A stretch of DNA of 64,000 bases from Pleomorphomonas sp. (GCA_029976075.1 JARKNW010000071.1:1-64000); one strand, 5' to 3'. Counted from the first letter of the stretch, positions 30,099 through 41,465 are shown. Program-made: numbers and translations. The notes: a model not told the origin generated them from the sequence alone.

Positions 30099-30975
30099 GT
30101 GCCCGGGCCTGTATCAGGTTGATGAGAAGAAGCGTGCCGAAACTGACCGCCAGCATGATGGCGGCGACGGCGGTAGCTCCCGCATAATCGAACTCCTCAA
30201 GCTTGATGACGATGAGCAGCGGCGCGATCTCTGAAACATAGGGGATATTGCCGGCAATGAAGATCACCGACCCGTATTCGCCGACCGCACGGGCGAAGGC
30301 CAGCGCAAATCCCGTGAGGATCGCCGGACTGAGCACCGGTAGCACCACAGAGAAAATAGTCCTGAAGCGACCGGCGCCAAGCGTCGCGGCAGCTTCCTCA
30401 AGCTCGCGGTCTACTTCGGCAAGCACCGGCTGCACGGTACGCACGATGAAAGGCAGACCGACAAACACCAGGGCCAGGAAGACACCTAGCGGCGTGAAGG
30501 CAATCTTGAGGCCGAAGAAAGCTGCGATGGAACCGATCCAACCCTTTGGCGCATAGAGCGCGGTCAAGGCGATGCCGGCCACCGCCGTCGGAAGAGCAAA
30601 CGGCAAATCGATGATGGCATCGAAGAAGCGTCGGCCCGGAAAGTCGTAGCGCACCAGCACCCAAGCGATCAGCAGACCGAAGGGCACGTTGAAGGCTGCG
30701 GCGGCAAAACTCGTGAGAAAAGACAACCTCAGCGCTGACAGCGTACGTCCGTCGAACGCTAGGGCGACAAGCTCATGCCCCCCCAGCGAAGAAGCCCGGT
30801 AAAGCAGGGCGCCAAGCGGCAGAAGAACGATCACCGCGAGGTAAAGGATGGTGAAGGTGATCGTCAGTCGGAAGCCCGGCAGGACACTCGGCTTGACGAA
30901 GGGCGCGTTTGGGGTCATCGGCCTCGCTTTCGGAGAAAGTCGGCCGGCCGGGATCATCCGGCCCGCCGGCGGCAA
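30076..30975 (-). CDS. cysT: Sulfate ABC transporter permease CysT
   Basis: FDAIIDLPFALPTAVAGIALTALYAPKGWIG; RAVGEYGSVIFIAGNIPYVSEIAPLLIVIKLEEFDYAGATAVA. Confidence 0.93.
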   Translation of the reverse strand: MPPAGRMIPAGRLSPKARPMTPNAPFVKPSVLPGFRLTITFTILYLAVIVLLPLGALLYRASSLGGHELVALAFDGRTLSALRLSFLTSFAAAAFNVPFGLLIAWVLVRYDFPGRRFFDAIIDLPFALPTAVAGIALTALYAPKGWIGSIAAFFGLKIAFTPLGVFLALVFVGLPFIVRTVQPVLAEVDRELEEAAATLGAGRFRTIFSVVLPVLSPAILTGFALAFARAVGEYGSVIFIAGNIPYVSEIAPLLIVIKLEEFDYAGATAVAAIMLAVSFGTLLLINLIQARARARYGHV

Positions 30976-31082
30976 GGTCTCGTTCGGTCAGCGGAAAGAG
31001 AAACCCTGGTGGCACCGTTGCGATCCACATTGGCGATCCCTCCACTCGTCCAAGCCGGCAGGCGAACTACCGGCGAGTTTGC

Positions 31083-32138
31083 TCACTGTCCTGGCTTGTA
31101 GATCTGATCGAACACGCCACCGTCGCCGAAGTGATAAGGCTGCGCCTTGGCCCAGCCGCCGAACAGCGGTTCATCGATACTGACCAGCTTCAGTTCGGGG
31201 ATCGATTTGAGAAGCGCAGGGTCAACCAGTTTGGGCTCTGCCGGACGATAGTGGAACTTCGCGGCGAGCGTCTGTCCCTCGGCCGAGTAAAGATACTCGA
31301 GATAGGCTCTGGCCTCCTTTTCGGTGCCGTTGGCCTTGGCGTTGGCCTCTACGACGGCAACCGGCGGTTCCGCCAGGATGGATTGCGGCGGCACCACGAT
31401 GTCGAACTTGTCGGCGCCAAACTCATCGAGCGCCAGGAAAGCCTCGTTCTCCCAGGCGAGCAGCACGTCGCCGAGCTCGCGCTGAGCGAAGGTGACTGTG
31501 GAGCCACGGGCACCGGTATCGAGCACCGGCACGTGCTTGTAGAGGGTGCCGACGTAATCGCGGATCTTCGCCTCATCGCCACCATACTGCCCCGCCGCCC
31601 AAGCCCAGGCGGCGAGGTAGTTCCAGCGAGCACCGCCCGAGGTCTTGGGATTGGGCGTGATCACCTCGATGCCATCCTTTATGAGGTCGCCCCAGTCGTG
31701 AATGCCCTTGGGGTTACCTTTGCGGACCAGAAAGACGATTGTCGACGTGTAAGGGGCGGAGTTGTGCGGCAACTTGCCGCGCCAGTCAGCCGGGATCTTG
31801 CCCGTTTTCTCGACGATGGCGTTGATATCGCTTTCAAGCGCCAGCGTCACCACGTCGGCCGGGAGGCCGTCGATGACGGCACGCGCCTGTTTGCCCGAGC
31901 CGCCATGGGAGGCACGAATGGAGACATCCTCTCCGGTCTCAGCCTTCCAGTGAGCCGTAAAGGCGGCATTATACGCCTCGTAAAACTCGCGTGTCGGATC
32001 GTAGGAAACGTTGGTCAGCGTCACCGCAGTGGCGGGAGCGACGAGGGCAAGTGGTGCCGCGACAATGGCGGCAAGCACCCCCAGAAGTTTCGAGCCTCTC
32101 ATGTTTCCAGCCCTCCAGCCTTGAGCGATGTCCTGCAT
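31083..32138 (-). CDS. Sulfate ABC transporter substrate-binding protein (Sbp/CysP family)
   Basis: [87 protein letters not shown]. Confidence 0.94.
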   Translation of the reverse strand: MQDIAQGWRAGNMRGSKLLGVLAAIVAAPLALVAPATAVTLTNVSYDPTREFYEAYNAAFTAHWKAETGEDVSIRASHGGSGKQARAVIDGLPADVVTLALESDINAIVEKTGKIPADWRGKLPHNSAPYTSTIVFLVRKGNPKGIHDWGDLIKDGIEVITPNPKTSGGARWNYLAAWAWAAGQYGGDEAKIRDYVGTLYKHVPVLDTGARGSTVTFAQRELGDVLLAWENEAFLALDEFGADKFDIVVPPQSILAEPPVAVVEANAKANGTEKEARAYLEYLYSAEGQTLAAKFHYRPAEPKLVDPALLKSIPELKLVSIDEPLFGGWAKAQPYHFGDGGVFDQIYKPGQ

Positions 32139-32351
32139 CGCGCCTATTCGGGAGCGTCATCCGCCTCTTGGGCTCGTCAGCGCCTCCCAACAGGCTGAAA
32201 TCCTAAAAGGTCAACTTCAATTGGCAAGATATACCATTCCCTCCGAAATGGCCGATTTGTAAAATTTCATTCCTTTATTGTCACCTATTACGCGAACCGA
32301 GGCAACATACTTCCGCGAACCCACTGATTTCAGGTCTGATCTTCTCCAAAA

Positions 32352-33797
32352 TCAAGAAGCGATCAAGTTGCGGACACGCTGGACCGCCTCTGGCAGCAAC
32401 GAAGCCAGCGCCCCGCCAGGTCGCTGCCGCAACAGCGAAAGGGATGGATAGATCGGGGTCTTTTCCCCTTCCAAGCGCCAATTCCAATCGGCCGCGGCAG
32501 CCAGGAGAGCAACACCGGAACGCTGAAGGGCGCCGGCAACACGGAGCGGCAGACCATCGACGGCGATGACGGCGTCGAGGCGACTGATAAGGGCCACGCA
32601 ATCGACACGGGCATCGACGCCAGCCTCGAAGTCGGGACCGGGATGCTCGACGCGAATCGGAGAGCTGGCAACCTCCCATCCTGACGATGCAGATGAACGA
32701 GCAAGCAAGGTCGAGGGCAGGCGTTCGAGCGCGACGAAACGAAGATCCCCCACGCCGGCGAGCGGAGCAAGATTCTCCAGCCTGAGATCGCCGCCCCAGA
32801 CGAGGCCAATGGCCCGCCGCCCCCTGCCGAGATCCAGACGTGCACTCCATCGGTCTGCAAGTGCCGGCTCGGCAGCGAGCAATGGACCGGTCGGCAAAAA
32901 ACTGCCGGCGGTAAGACCGAGCCGATGCGGCAAACCGGCAAGCGGCGCGGCAGCCGCACCAGCCCAGGCCCCGAGATCGTCACTCTCGGCAACGGCGTGG
33001 TCGGCACCGGCGAGCCCTGAAGCGAGACGCACAAAAGGCTTGGGCACCACCAGCACGAGCTCTGAGACCAGGGATCGAGCGAGCGGAAGAGCCGGTGCGA
33101 AGGTCAGGAGATCAAGGGGATCGGAACCAGTCCAGACAAGGAGCGACCTCTCCAGGGGAGAGCCATCCCACGGCAGCAGCCGACTTGCCCAGGTTGGACG
33201 GACAGCGATGGCGTCGAGATCGGCAAACCCGGCGGCCATGTCACCAAGCGACAGGAACGCCGCCGCCCGATCGGCGTGCGGACGAGAGTCATCATGGCGC
33301 CGAAAGGCTTCGACCGCTGCCAGCGGACGCCCTGCCGTCACAAGAGCCGAGCCGAGTTCTCTCAGCGCTTGCGGCTCGGAAGGATCGAGCCTTAGGGCCG
33401 CCTCGAACGCCGAAACGGCGCCGTCAGCGTCGCCAGCAGCAAGGCGTGCTGCGCCGAGGCGTGCGGCCAGTTCGGCATCGAGCGGTCTGGCCGCCCTCGC
33501 GCGTTCGAAAGCCGCCGCCGCTTCTTTCAGGCGCGATGTGGCGGTCAGCGCTTCGCCAAGCGCCATGGTGATATCCGCGCGGCCAAGTTCCGTCCGATCG
33601 GCGCGCGTCAGAAACACCACCGCCCGCGCATGATCTCCGTTGGCGCGGGCAGCGGCAGCGGCCCCCAGCATGGCTGGCACGTGATCAGGCGCCCGGACGA
33701 GCGCCACCTCGTAAAGGGCTATGGCCTCGATCCACTTGTGGGCCATCTCGGCGGCGTTGGCGCGAGCCAGCAATTGATCGACAACCGTTTCGGTCAT
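32352..33797 (-). CDS. TPR protein with degenerate C-terminal glycosyltransferase (GT-B)-like module
   Basis: 481 aa; N-terminal TPRs (KWIEAIALYEVALVRAPDHVPAMLGAAAAARANGDHARAVVFL); C-terminal module WDGSPLERSLLVWTGSD...IGLVWGGDLRLENLAPLAGVGDLRFVALERL...YPSLSLLRQ parallels the upstream protein. Confidence 0.75.
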   Translation of the reverse strand: MTETVVDQLLARANAAEMAHKWIEAIALYEVALVRAPDHVPAMLGAAAAARANGDHARAVVFLTRADRTELGRADITMALGEALTATSRLKEAAAAFERARAARPLDAELAARLGAARLAAGDADGAVSAFEAALRLDPSEPQALRELGSALVTAGRPLAAVEAFRRHDDSRPHADRAAAFLSLGDMAAGFADLDAIAVRPTWASRLLPWDGSPLERSLLVWTGSDPLDLLTFAPALPLARSLVSELVLVVPKPFVRLASGLAGADHAVAESDDLGAWAGAAAAPLAGLPHRLGLTAGSFLPTGPLLAAEPALADRWSARLDLGRGRRAIGLVWGGDLRLENLAPLAGVGDLRFVALERLPSTLLARSSASSGWEVASSPIRVEHPGPDFEAGVDARVDCVALISRLDAVIAVDGLPLRVAGALQRSGVALLAAAADWNWRLEGEKTPIYPSLSLLRQRPGGALASLLPEAVQRVRNLIAS

Positions 33798-36700
33798 GTG
33801 GCCGATCTTCCAGAAACGAAACTGCGCAAGACACCGACGAGATCGTCACTCTGGTGCCAGACGCGCACTTCGGGATACCAGGGCGTACCACCCTCCCCCG
33901 CCCAGAGCCAATCGCCGCCTGATGGATCGACAACTACAGTCGGTCGACCCAGCGTAGCGGCCAGGTGGGCGGTGGTCGAAACGGGCGCAACGATCAGATC
34001 GAACGCCATCATCGCCGCTGTCGTTTCCAGGAAGCCACCGAGCCTGTCACCAAGCGACTCGGCAGCCAGCCCCTTTGGAAGGGCCGCCAGCGAAGCGCGG
34101 CCAGCGCGCCGGTCGAGGGCAAAGAAGCGGATATCTTCGGCGCCGACCAGTGACGCGAAATGTGCGGCATCAGCGACGTTTCGCCAATAGAGACCGACAA
34201 CCGGCCGGCCGTCGCCGGCAACGAACCGCCGCCAAGCCTCGACCCTGAGAGGATCTGGCTGAAAATACGCTGGCGGCGGAAGGTTGGTTCGTTCGGTCCC
34301 GAACACATACGGCAGACTGCGAAGCGGCACTTCGAAATCATGGGGTGGCAGGCGGCGTCCCTGCTCGATGATCGTGACGTTGCTGCCGAGATCCAGCCGA
34401 CGAAACAGATCGGTCAGCGCGGGCCTGACCTCCAACAGGAGCTTTGGCCCACGTGACAGGAGCTGCGGAAGGAAGCGAGCGAAGGCTATGTCCAACCCAA
34501 GGTCGCGCTCGCCGTGGACCAGCAATGTCCTCCCGCGAAGATCCTCTCCCGTCCAACGCGGCGCCGAAAATCGCCGCGGCAACAGCTCAGGCGCCTTCCA
34601 ACGCACCTCCGCACGAGCAAAGCCGCGCCGATAGTCACCGGCAATCAGCAGCGCTTCCGCTTCGTCCATCAAGAGCTCTGGATCTGCCGGCGCCAGCACG
34701 ACGGCACGACCATAGGCAGCGAGGGCCTCCTTGGCACGACCGAGCGAGACCATGGCCTTGCCGACAGCGCGATGGGCGCGGGCAAGATCGGGCTTGAGTT
34801 CGGCAGCCCGCTCGGCATGGGCAAGCGCCTCTTCAAGGCGACCGATGAGCCTGTCGGCTCTCGAGAGCTCCACGAGCCTTTCGGCACTCGGAGCTTCGGC
34901 AACCAGCGCCGCCAAGAGGCTTCCGGCCCGGTCGATCTCGCCGATTCTCATGAGAGCCGCCGCGAGCTTCTCACGCAGCTCCGGCGTGCCGCCCCCGGTT
35001 TCCATAGCGTCGCCGAGCAGGAGAACGGCACGATGGTCGTCGCGACCAGCGAGTGCGGCAAGCCCGGCGCGGACAAGCGCGGCGCTCGTTCGATGGGCAA
35101 GATCATCGCCTGCCGCTGGATCATTTGGCATGGTGTCTGCGCGGAAGGGCACGGCGCGATCACCCGCCACGAAAGCGGCAAGCGCGGCAACAAGACGGGA
35201 AAGCCGTTGGGATTCGCTTTCCCCACTCCGTCGCCGGAAAAGGCGCGCCGTCGAAAACCATGGTGTGCGCCCGTCCCTTTCAAGCCACAGCCAGTCATCA
35301 CGATCCGGACCGATGACAAAGACAGCCCGTCCGGCGGCGGCAGCCAGCGCCGCGATCGGACTCCCCGCGGGAGCCACCACGGCATCAAGGTTTGGAAGAG
35401 CGGCGGCAACCACCTCGAGGCCAAGCTGCTCCGTGGCAAGCGGCCAAGCGTCAGGAAAACGCGCCGCCGCCGAGGAATCCAGAGCCACGAACGCCGCACC
35501 GACAATCGCAGCGAACTCCGGGACATCGGCCGACAAGTTCAAATCGCCGAGCGCTAGGCCGACGCGGAAGCCTTCGAGGTGAGCAAACGACCGCGCGGAG
35601 TTGGTTACGGCGATCGGGTTGACGGCAAGGTAGCGGCGCGGTGCCGGCAGGTCATCAGCAGTGAGACCAAGAAGCGCCGGCAGGCTCATCATCGGAATCA
35701 CAAACTCGCCATCCTCAGCCTCGCCCGTGCCGTCGAGCCCTTCAATACCTGCCAATAATGGCGCCAGCTCGTCTGCGCCGGCAACGCGAACGCCGGCAAC
35801 ACCAGCTGCCTTCAAGGCGGGAACGAACCGCAGGAGGCGGACCAGAACTCCTGCATCGCCCTCGGCAACGAGAACCACATGGCGGCCGGAGATGTCAGCA
35901 AGAGCCGGCAGGCTATGTTCAAGACCGCGCCGCCACTCGAACTCGGCAAGACCGGCGGCAAAATCGCCCGAGGCCAGCAACAGTTCTCCCAGAAAGGCGC
36001 GAGCAACGGCTGTTGGACGGCGAGCGATGAGGTCGCGGAGAACGCCAATAGCCTGATGGATCTGGCCATCCCCGCTGAGGGCTCGAGCAAACTCCATCGC
36101 CGCCTCGGTATGATCACCGTCACGCGCTACGGCTGAGCCAAGGAAATGCAAGGCCAGCACGGTGTCGCCAGCGGCCATCGACAAACGCCCGAGACCAAGA
36201 CGCGCATCGGCGCCATCGTCCGCGATGATGGCTCGCTCGAAGGCACGGGAGGCGCCACGCGTATCTCCTAGATTTCTTAGCGCCTCGCCCCAGGAGGCCA
36301 GGACATCGGCCCTGCCGGGAGCCCTTTGCGCCGCCTGTCGAAGCGCAAACTCCGCTCTCGACTGCTCGCCGAGCGACGCAAAAGCCGCGGCGCGCAGCAT
36401 CAGAGCCTCTATGGAAGCAGCATCGAGGCTAAGCACCTTTTCGGCATGATGGAGAGCCATGGCAGGTTGCCCCCGCTCAAGGTCACGGCGAGCGGCGAGC
36501 AACAGCACCCGGACATGGCGTGGCCCATTGGACAGCCCGGCATCAAGCGTCCGGCCAGCATCCGCTGTCTCACCAAGGCGGAACAACATTTCAGAAAGCC
36601 GCGCCCAGCCTTCGGGATCCGAAGGATCGAGCGCGACCAGACGAGCCGCAAACGGCAGGGCAGCGCGCGCTGCCGGCTCGCCCTCCACGCCTTCCGCAGC

Positions 36701-37735
36701 AGCGACAAGCCGATTGAGGGCGGTGACGTCTGAGAGCCCCGCCCCAGCGAGGGCCTTTGCCTCCAAAGAGAGCGCCCAGATGCTGCCCTGCCACCCCGAC
36801 TCATCAGCTCGAAACAGGCGCGCGCCAGGATACCAGCGGCTGAAGCGTCCTTCGCTCCCCCACATCCAGTGCGGCTCATGATCGAGCAGCAACCAGAGCG
36901 GCGCACCAGTTACGCCGGCGGCGTGCGCCACAGGGCCATCAGTCGTGACGACAAGATCAAGCCCGGCCAGCTTGTCGGGTTCGGGCTCGACGGCCGCACC
37001 TCCGAGCTTCTGGGCGGCAACGGCATCAAGCGCCACCAACCTGAAGCCAGGGAATGCGTGGCGAAGCACCGTTACGACGCCGTCAGGTGCCGGCCCGGCG
37101 CGACGGCTCCAGGGCGATGGGGCCAATGCAACGCCAATGGATGCCTCATTGCGCCGGGCCTGTGGCAGAAAGCGCGGCAACGGCACACTATCCGGCATAA
37201 GCCCGAGAGCGGCCGGCGCAGAGGCAAGTGGAAGGATAAGATCGTGGGGAGGTAAGGCCGCGACATCGACAAGCGGCACGGAGCCAAAGAGCGCACCGAA
37301 AGGCGCCAACCGCTCCAGTTGATCGGCAGGAACGGCGACCGTCAGCGATAATACACGAGCAGCAAGTTCCGGCAGGAAGCGGGCGAAGGCGAGCGTATCG
37401 CACTCGGCTTCCTCGCTGAGCACAACGACGCGAGCCGCCGGTAGACGCATTCCATTCCAGCGGGGGCGATCGGACAAAGACGAAAAGGCGCGACGCTCGA
37501 ACGCGCAGAAGCCTTGCGCCCAGTTCCCTCCGGCGAGCAAGAGACGCGCCTCTTCGAGGCGGGAGGACGCGCTGGCGTCCGACGCCTGGTAGCGGCCGTC
37601 TTCGTTGATCGTCAGGTCTTCGTCCAGTTTCAGCTCCAGCTGCCGCCGTTGGCCCAAGTGCCCTTTCAATGGAGGGAGCGGCCTGATTCGGGAATGATTA
37701 TATCCGCTCACACCCGCCCCAACGGGGCCGAACAC
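33794..37735 (-). CDS. Large TPR protein with three glycosyltransferase (GT-B)-like modules
   Basis: 1313 aa; modules at about aa 72-330, 590-855, 1033-1310, each preceded by TPR (LLLAGGNWAQGFCAFE, LLLASGDFAAGLAEFE, LLIAGDYRRGFARAE) and ending in a W[FY]xxARLFR-type motif; ATGA overlap with the downstream gene. N-terminal start uncertain. Confidence 0.78.
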   Translation of the reverse strand: MFGPVGAGVSGYNHSRIRPLPPLKGHLGQRRQLELKLDEDLTINEDGRYQASDASASSRLEEARLLLAGGNWAQGFCAFERRAFSSLSDRPRWNGMRLPAARVVVLSEEAECDTLAFARFLPELAARVLSLTVAVPADQLERLAPFGALFGSVPLVDVAALPPHDLILPLASAPAALGLMPDSVPLPRFLPQARRNEASIGVALAPSPWSRRAGPAPDGVVTVLRHAFPGFRLVALDAVAAQKLGGAAVEPEPDKLAGLDLVVTTDGPVAHAAGVTGAPLWLLLDHEPHWMWGSEGRFSRWYPGARLFRADESGWQGSIWALSLEAKALAGAGLSDVTALNRLVAAAEGVEGEPAARAALPFAARLVALDPSDPEGWARLSEMLFRLGETADAGRTLDAGLSNGPRHVRVLLLAARRDLERGQPAMALHHAEKVLSLDAASIEALMLRAAAFASLGEQSRAEFALRQAAQRAPGRADVLASWGEALRNLGDTRGASRAFERAIIADDGADARLGLGRLSMAAGDTVLALHFLGSAVARDGDHTEAAMEFARALSGDGQIHQAIGVLRDLIARRPTAVARAFLGELLLASGDFAAGLAEFEWRRGLEHSLPALADISGRHVVLVAEGDAGVLVRLLRFVPALKAAGVAGVRVAGADELAPLLAGIEGLDGTGEAEDGEFVIPMMSLPALLGLTADDLPAPRRYLAVNPIAVTNSARSFAHLEGFRVGLALGDLNLSADVPEFAAIVGAAFVALDSSAAARFPDAWPLATEQLGLEVVAAALPNLDAVVAPAGSPIAALAAAAGRAVFVIGPDRDDWLWLERDGRTPWFSTARLFRRRSGESESQRLSRLVAALAAFVAGDRAVPFRADTMPNDPAAGDDLAHRTSAALVRAGLAALAGRDDHRAVLLLGDAMETGGGTPELREKLAAALMRIGEIDRAGSLLAALVAEAPSAERLVELSRADRLIGRLEEALAHAERAAELKPDLARAHRAVGKAMVSLGRAKEALAAYGRAVVLAPADPELLMDEAEALLIAGDYRRGFARAEVRWKAPELLPRRFSAPRWTGEDLRGRTLLVHGERDLGLDIAFARFLPQLLSRGPKLLLEVRPALTDLFRRLDLGSNVTIIEQGRRLPPHDFEVPLRSLPYVFGTERTNLPPPAYFQPDPLRVEAWRRFVAGDGRPVVGLYWRNVADAAHFASLVGAEDIRFFALDRRAGRASLAALPKGLAAESLGDRLGGFLETTAAMMAFDLIVAPVSTTAHLAATLGRPTVVVDPSGGDWLWAGEGGTPWYPEVRVWHQSDDLVGVLRSFVSGRSAT

Positions 37736-37843
37736 CCTCGGCGACTCCTTCCTGCCACAGTGCGGCCGCGTTTCAGCGTTCCTTAAGATGCCGATCCCTA
37801 TTCTGCTATTGCCGCTTCTGGCCGGAATCCTGGACCTGACCGC

Positions 37844-38662
37844 ATGACCGATATCGTTGACAACACCGCCCAGAAGACCTCGAAGGCCTTCGTCCTACCC
37901 GCCGCCGACAATGATTTCCTGCTGTCGGACTCGATGCGCGGCGTTCGCTTCCTGCTCGAATACTCGAAGGCGGAGCAGACGCTGAAGGCCTGGGGCATCC
38001 GCTCGACACTGGTGGTGTTCGGCTCGGCCCGGGTTCATGAAAATGGCAACCCCCTGCATAATCGCTGGTATGGAACGGCGCGCGAGTTTGGCCGCATCGC
38101 CTCCGAGCGCGGCGGGGCCGTCAACAGAACCGATGGCTTCTTCGACAACGTCATCGCCACAGGCGGCGGTCCTGGCATCATGGAGGCGGCCAACCGTGGT
38201 GCCCGCGACGCAGGTGCCCCCACCATCGGCTTCAACATCACCTTGCCCCACGAGCAGGAGCCCAACGCCTATACGACGCCACAGCTCACCTTCCGGTTCC
38301 ACTACTTCGCCATGCGGAAGATGCATCTTGCCATGCGTGCCAATGCCCTAGTGGTGTTCCCCGGCGGCTTCGGCACTTTCGATGAGCTGTTCGAGCTCCT
38401 GACGCTGACCCAGACCCACAAGGGCACCCGCATACCGGTGGTGCTGGTCGACGGCGAATACTGGCACAAGGTCATCAACTTCGATGCTCTCGCCGACTAC
38501 GGCATGATCAATCGCGAGGACATCGGCCTCGTTCACTTTGCCGAAACGGCCGAAGAAATCTGGGGCTATCTCCAGTCCGAGAATCTCGGGTCGCACCGCA
38601 ATCGCGACAAGGCCCGTTATGGTGAAGGCGTGTTGACACGCCCCTCGCCGGTGCCGGAATGA
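37844..38662 (+). CDS. LOG family protein (TIGR00730-like)
   Basis: VVFGSARVHENGNP; ATGGGPGIMEAANRGARDAGAPTIGFNITLPHEQEPN; VVFPGGFGTFDELFELLTLTQT. Confidence 0.9.
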   Translation: MTDIVDNTAQKTSKAFVLPAADNDFLLSDSMRGVRFLLEYSKAEQTLKAWGIRSTLVVFGSARVHENGNPLHNRWYGTAREFGRIASERGGAVNRTDGFFDNVIATGGGPGIMEAANRGARDAGAPTIGFNITLPHEQEPNAYTTPQLTFRFHYFAMRKMHLAMRANALVVFPGGFGTFDELFELLTLTQTHKGTRIPVVLVDGEYWHKVINFDALADYGMINREDIGLVHFAETAEEIWGYLQSENLGSHRNRDKARYGEGVLTRPSPVPE

Positions 38663-38735
38663 CGGGCTGGATAAACGCGACGGAAGGACATTTGCCGCGT
38701 GAAAAGCGGCGCACGCTTTGTTAGCTTCCGCCCCC

Positions 38736-41465
38736 ATGACCGACGCGCAAGTTATCCCCGACGACCGGACCGCCGACGTGGCGACGCCCGCCATGGCGCA
38801 GTTCATCGAGATCAAGGCGGCCAATCCCGACTGTCTCCTGTTCTATCGGATGGGCGACTTCTACGAGATGTTCTTCGAGGACGCCGAGGTGGCCTCGAGG
38901 GCACTCGGCATCACGCTGACCAAGCGTGGCAAGTATCGCGGCGAGGACATCCCGCTTTGTGGCGTGCCGGTGCACGCGGCCGACGACTATCTCCAGCGCC
39001 TCATCGCCCTCGGCCATCGTGTCGCCGTCTGCGAGCAGATGGAAGACCCGGCAGAGGCCAAGAAACGAGGCTCGAAATCGGTTGTGCGACGCGATGTCGT
39101 GCGGCTCATCACGCCCGGCACCCTGACCGAAGACAACCTCCTCGACGCTCGTCGCTCCAACTATCTCGCTGCCGTCGCCCGACAGAAGGGAACGGAGAGC
39201 GCGGCGGACAGCTTCTCTGTGGCATGGGCGGACATGTCGACCGGTGCCTTCCGCCTCGTCGAAACCAGTTCCGCTGCCCTGCCGGCCCTGCTCGCCCGCA
39301 TCGAACCGCGCGAGTTGCTGGCCGCCGACGGCCTGTTCGAAGACGAGGAACTACGCCGGACCTTCAAGGCGGCAAGCCCGGCAGTCGTCCCGCTGCCGCG
39401 CGCCTTCTTCGACGCCGCCACGGCCGAACACAGGCTCGCCGACTTCTTCTCGGTCGCCTCGCTCGAAGCGTTCGGCAGCTTCAGCCGCCTGGAGCTGACT
39501 GCCGCAGCGGCCATCGTCGCCTATGTCGACAAGACGCAGATCAGCAACCGGCCCCTACTCGACCCACCGGCTCGGGAAAGTCTCGGTGGCGCACTCGCGA
39601 TCGACGCGGCCAGCCGGGCCAATCTTGAACTGTCCCGCACGCTCTCCGGAGAAAGGCGCGGCTCGCTGCTCCATGCCATCGATCGAACGGTGTCGGGCGC
39701 TGGAGCCCGCCTGCTTGCCGACCGGCTTGCCGCGCCGCTTGCCGATCCCGATGCCATACGCGACCGGCTCGACGCAGTGGACTTTTTCCTCGCCGAGACG
39801 ACGCTCAGAGCACGTCTGCGCCGCGATCTGGCCGGCGTGCCGGATATGGCCCGTTCCCTCACCCGGATCAGCCTGGATCGTGGTGGGCCGCGTGACCTCG
39901 CAGCCATAGCAGGCGGTCTCAACGCTGCCGCTCAACTGGCCACCGACCTCAGGGACGCTGGCGGCGCCGGCCCGGAAATCGACCGCATAGCTCAGGGGCT
40001 CGAAGCGGCTCCATCCGATCTCGCCGATCAGTTGATCGCCGCACTCGATGACGAGCTGCCCCTTCTGAAGCGCGATGGCGGCTTTGTCCGGCAGGGCTTC
40101 CGTTCCGACCTCGACGACGCGCGTGCCTTGCGCGATCAGAGCCGGCAGGTGATCGCCGCCCTGCAGCAGACCTATGCCGAAACGACCGGTATCAAGTCAC
40201 TGAAGGTGAAACATAACGGCGTACTCGGCTATTTCATCGAGGTAGCGCCGAACTACGCCCAGGCGATGACCAGCGAACCGCTCAACCGGCTGTTCATTCA
40301 CCGGCAGACTCTGGCCGGCGCCATGCGCTTCTCCACCACCGAGCTTTCGGAACTCGAGGGGCGTATCGCTTCGGCTGCCGAGCGAGCCCTTGCCGTCGAA
40401 CTCTCCGTCTTTGCCGATTTGGCGCGGGCAACGTTGGAAGCCGGCAGCGCCATCAAGCGAGCGGCCGACATGCTGGCCGCCCTTGACGTTGCCACCGCGC
40501 TCGCCGAGCTCGCAGCCGCCGAAGGCTACGTCCGGCCGCGAGTCGATAGCAGCCTGACCTTCCGCATCGAAGGAGGCCGTCATCCGGTGGTCGAGCAGAT
40601 GCTGCGCGAGGAAGGCGGATCTTTCGTCGCCAACGGCTGCGATGTGGGCGGCGAGACCGCAGGCAAGCTCTGGCTGGTCACAGGCCCCAACATGGCCGGC
40701 AAGTCGACCTTCTTGAGGCAGAACGCGCTGATTGCCGTGCTCGCCCAGATCGGTTGCTTCGTACCGGCCAAATCGGCCCATATCGGCGTGGTCGATCGGC
40801 TTTTCTCGCGCGTCGGCGCCGCCGACGATCTAGCCCGCGGCCGCTCCACCTTCATGGTGGAGATGATCGAGACGGCGGCCATCCTCAATCAGGCAGGGCC
40901 CCGCTCCTTCGTCATCCTCGACGAGATCGGCCGCGGCACCGCCACCTATGACGGGCTATCCATCGCCTGGGCCACAATAGAACACCTGCACGAAGCCAAC
41001 CGCTGCCGCACGTTGTTCGCCACGCATTACCATGAGCTGACCGCTCTCTCCGAACGCCTGCCGCGCGTTGTCAATGCGACCGTCAAGGTGAAGGAGTGGC
41101 GGGGTGATGTGGTTTTCCTTCATGAAATCATTCCGGGATCGGCCGACCGCTCGTACGGCATCCAGGTGGCCAAGCTCGCAGGTCTGCCAAGGCCAGTGAT
41201 CGAGCGGGCCAGATCAGTGCTCGCCGAGCTTGAAAAGTCGGGCGGCAACAACGCCGTCTCGATGCTGGATGACCTGCCGTTGTTCTCGCTTGCTCGGCAC
41301 CCGACCGCAGCGCCCCCCGCCGACATACCAGCCGATCCGGCGGAAGCGGAACTGATGGCGGCGCTCGATGCTCTGGCACCCGACGAACTCAGTCCACGCG
41401 AGGCCCTGGAAACGATCTACCGGCTGAAGGCACTCAGGGCCGGAATCGGTCGTGCGCATGGTTGA
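38736..41465 (+). CDS. mutS: DNA mismatch repair protein MutS
   Basis: [107 protein letters not shown]. Confidence 0.98.
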   Translation: MTDAQVIPDDRTADVATPAMAQFIEIKAANPDCLLFYRMGDFYEMFFEDAEVASRALGITLTKRGKYRGEDIPLCGVPVHAADDYLQRLIALGHRVAVCEQMEDPAEAKKRGSKSVVRRDVVRLITPGTLTEDNLLDARRSNYLAAVARQKGTESAADSFSVAWADMSTGAFRLVETSSAALPALLARIEPRELLAADGLFEDEELRRTFKAASPAVVPLPRAFFDAATAEHRLADFFSVASLEAFGSFSRLELTAAAAIVAYVDKTQISNRPLLDPPARESLGGALAIDAASRANLELSRTLSGERRGSLLHAIDRTVSGAGARLLADRLAAPLADPDAIRDRLDAVDFFLAETTLRARLRRDLAGVPDMARSLTRISLDRGGPRDLAAIAGGLNAAAQLATDLRDAGGAGPEIDRIAQGLEAAPSDLADQLIAALDDELPLLKRDGGFVRQGFRSDLDDARALRDQSRQVIAALQQTYAETTGIKSLKVKHNGVLGYFIEVAPNYAQAMTSEPLNRLFIHRQTLAGAMRFSTTELSELEGRIASAAERALAVELSVFADLARATLEAGSAIKRAADMLAALDVATALAELAAAEGYVRPRVDSSLTFRIEGGRHPVVEQMLREEGGSFVANGCDVGGETAGKLWLVTGPNMAGKSTFLRQNALIAVLAQIGCFVPAKSAHIGVVDRLFSRVGAADDLARGRSTFMVEMIETAAILNQAGPRSFVILDEIGRGTATYDGLSIAWATIEHLHEANRCRTLFATHYHELTALSERLPRVVNATVKVKEWRGDVVFLHEIIPGSADRSYGIQVAKLAGLPRPVIERARSVLAELEKSGGNNAVSMLDDLPLFSLARHPTAAPPADIPADPAEAELMAALDALAPDELSPREALETIYRLKALRAGIGRAHG

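Noticed and set aside
30909-32198. 429 aa plus-strand ORF
   Set aside because: Antisense to the sulfate-binding protein gene; no domain signature.
33794-33797. Possible frameshift splitting one giant TPR protein into 1313 aa and 481 aa parts
   Set aside because: The ATGA overlap and a natural TPR N-terminus (MTETVVDQLLARANAAEMAHKWIEAIALYE) fit two translationally coupled genes better; a sequencing frameshift cannot be fully excluded without reads.
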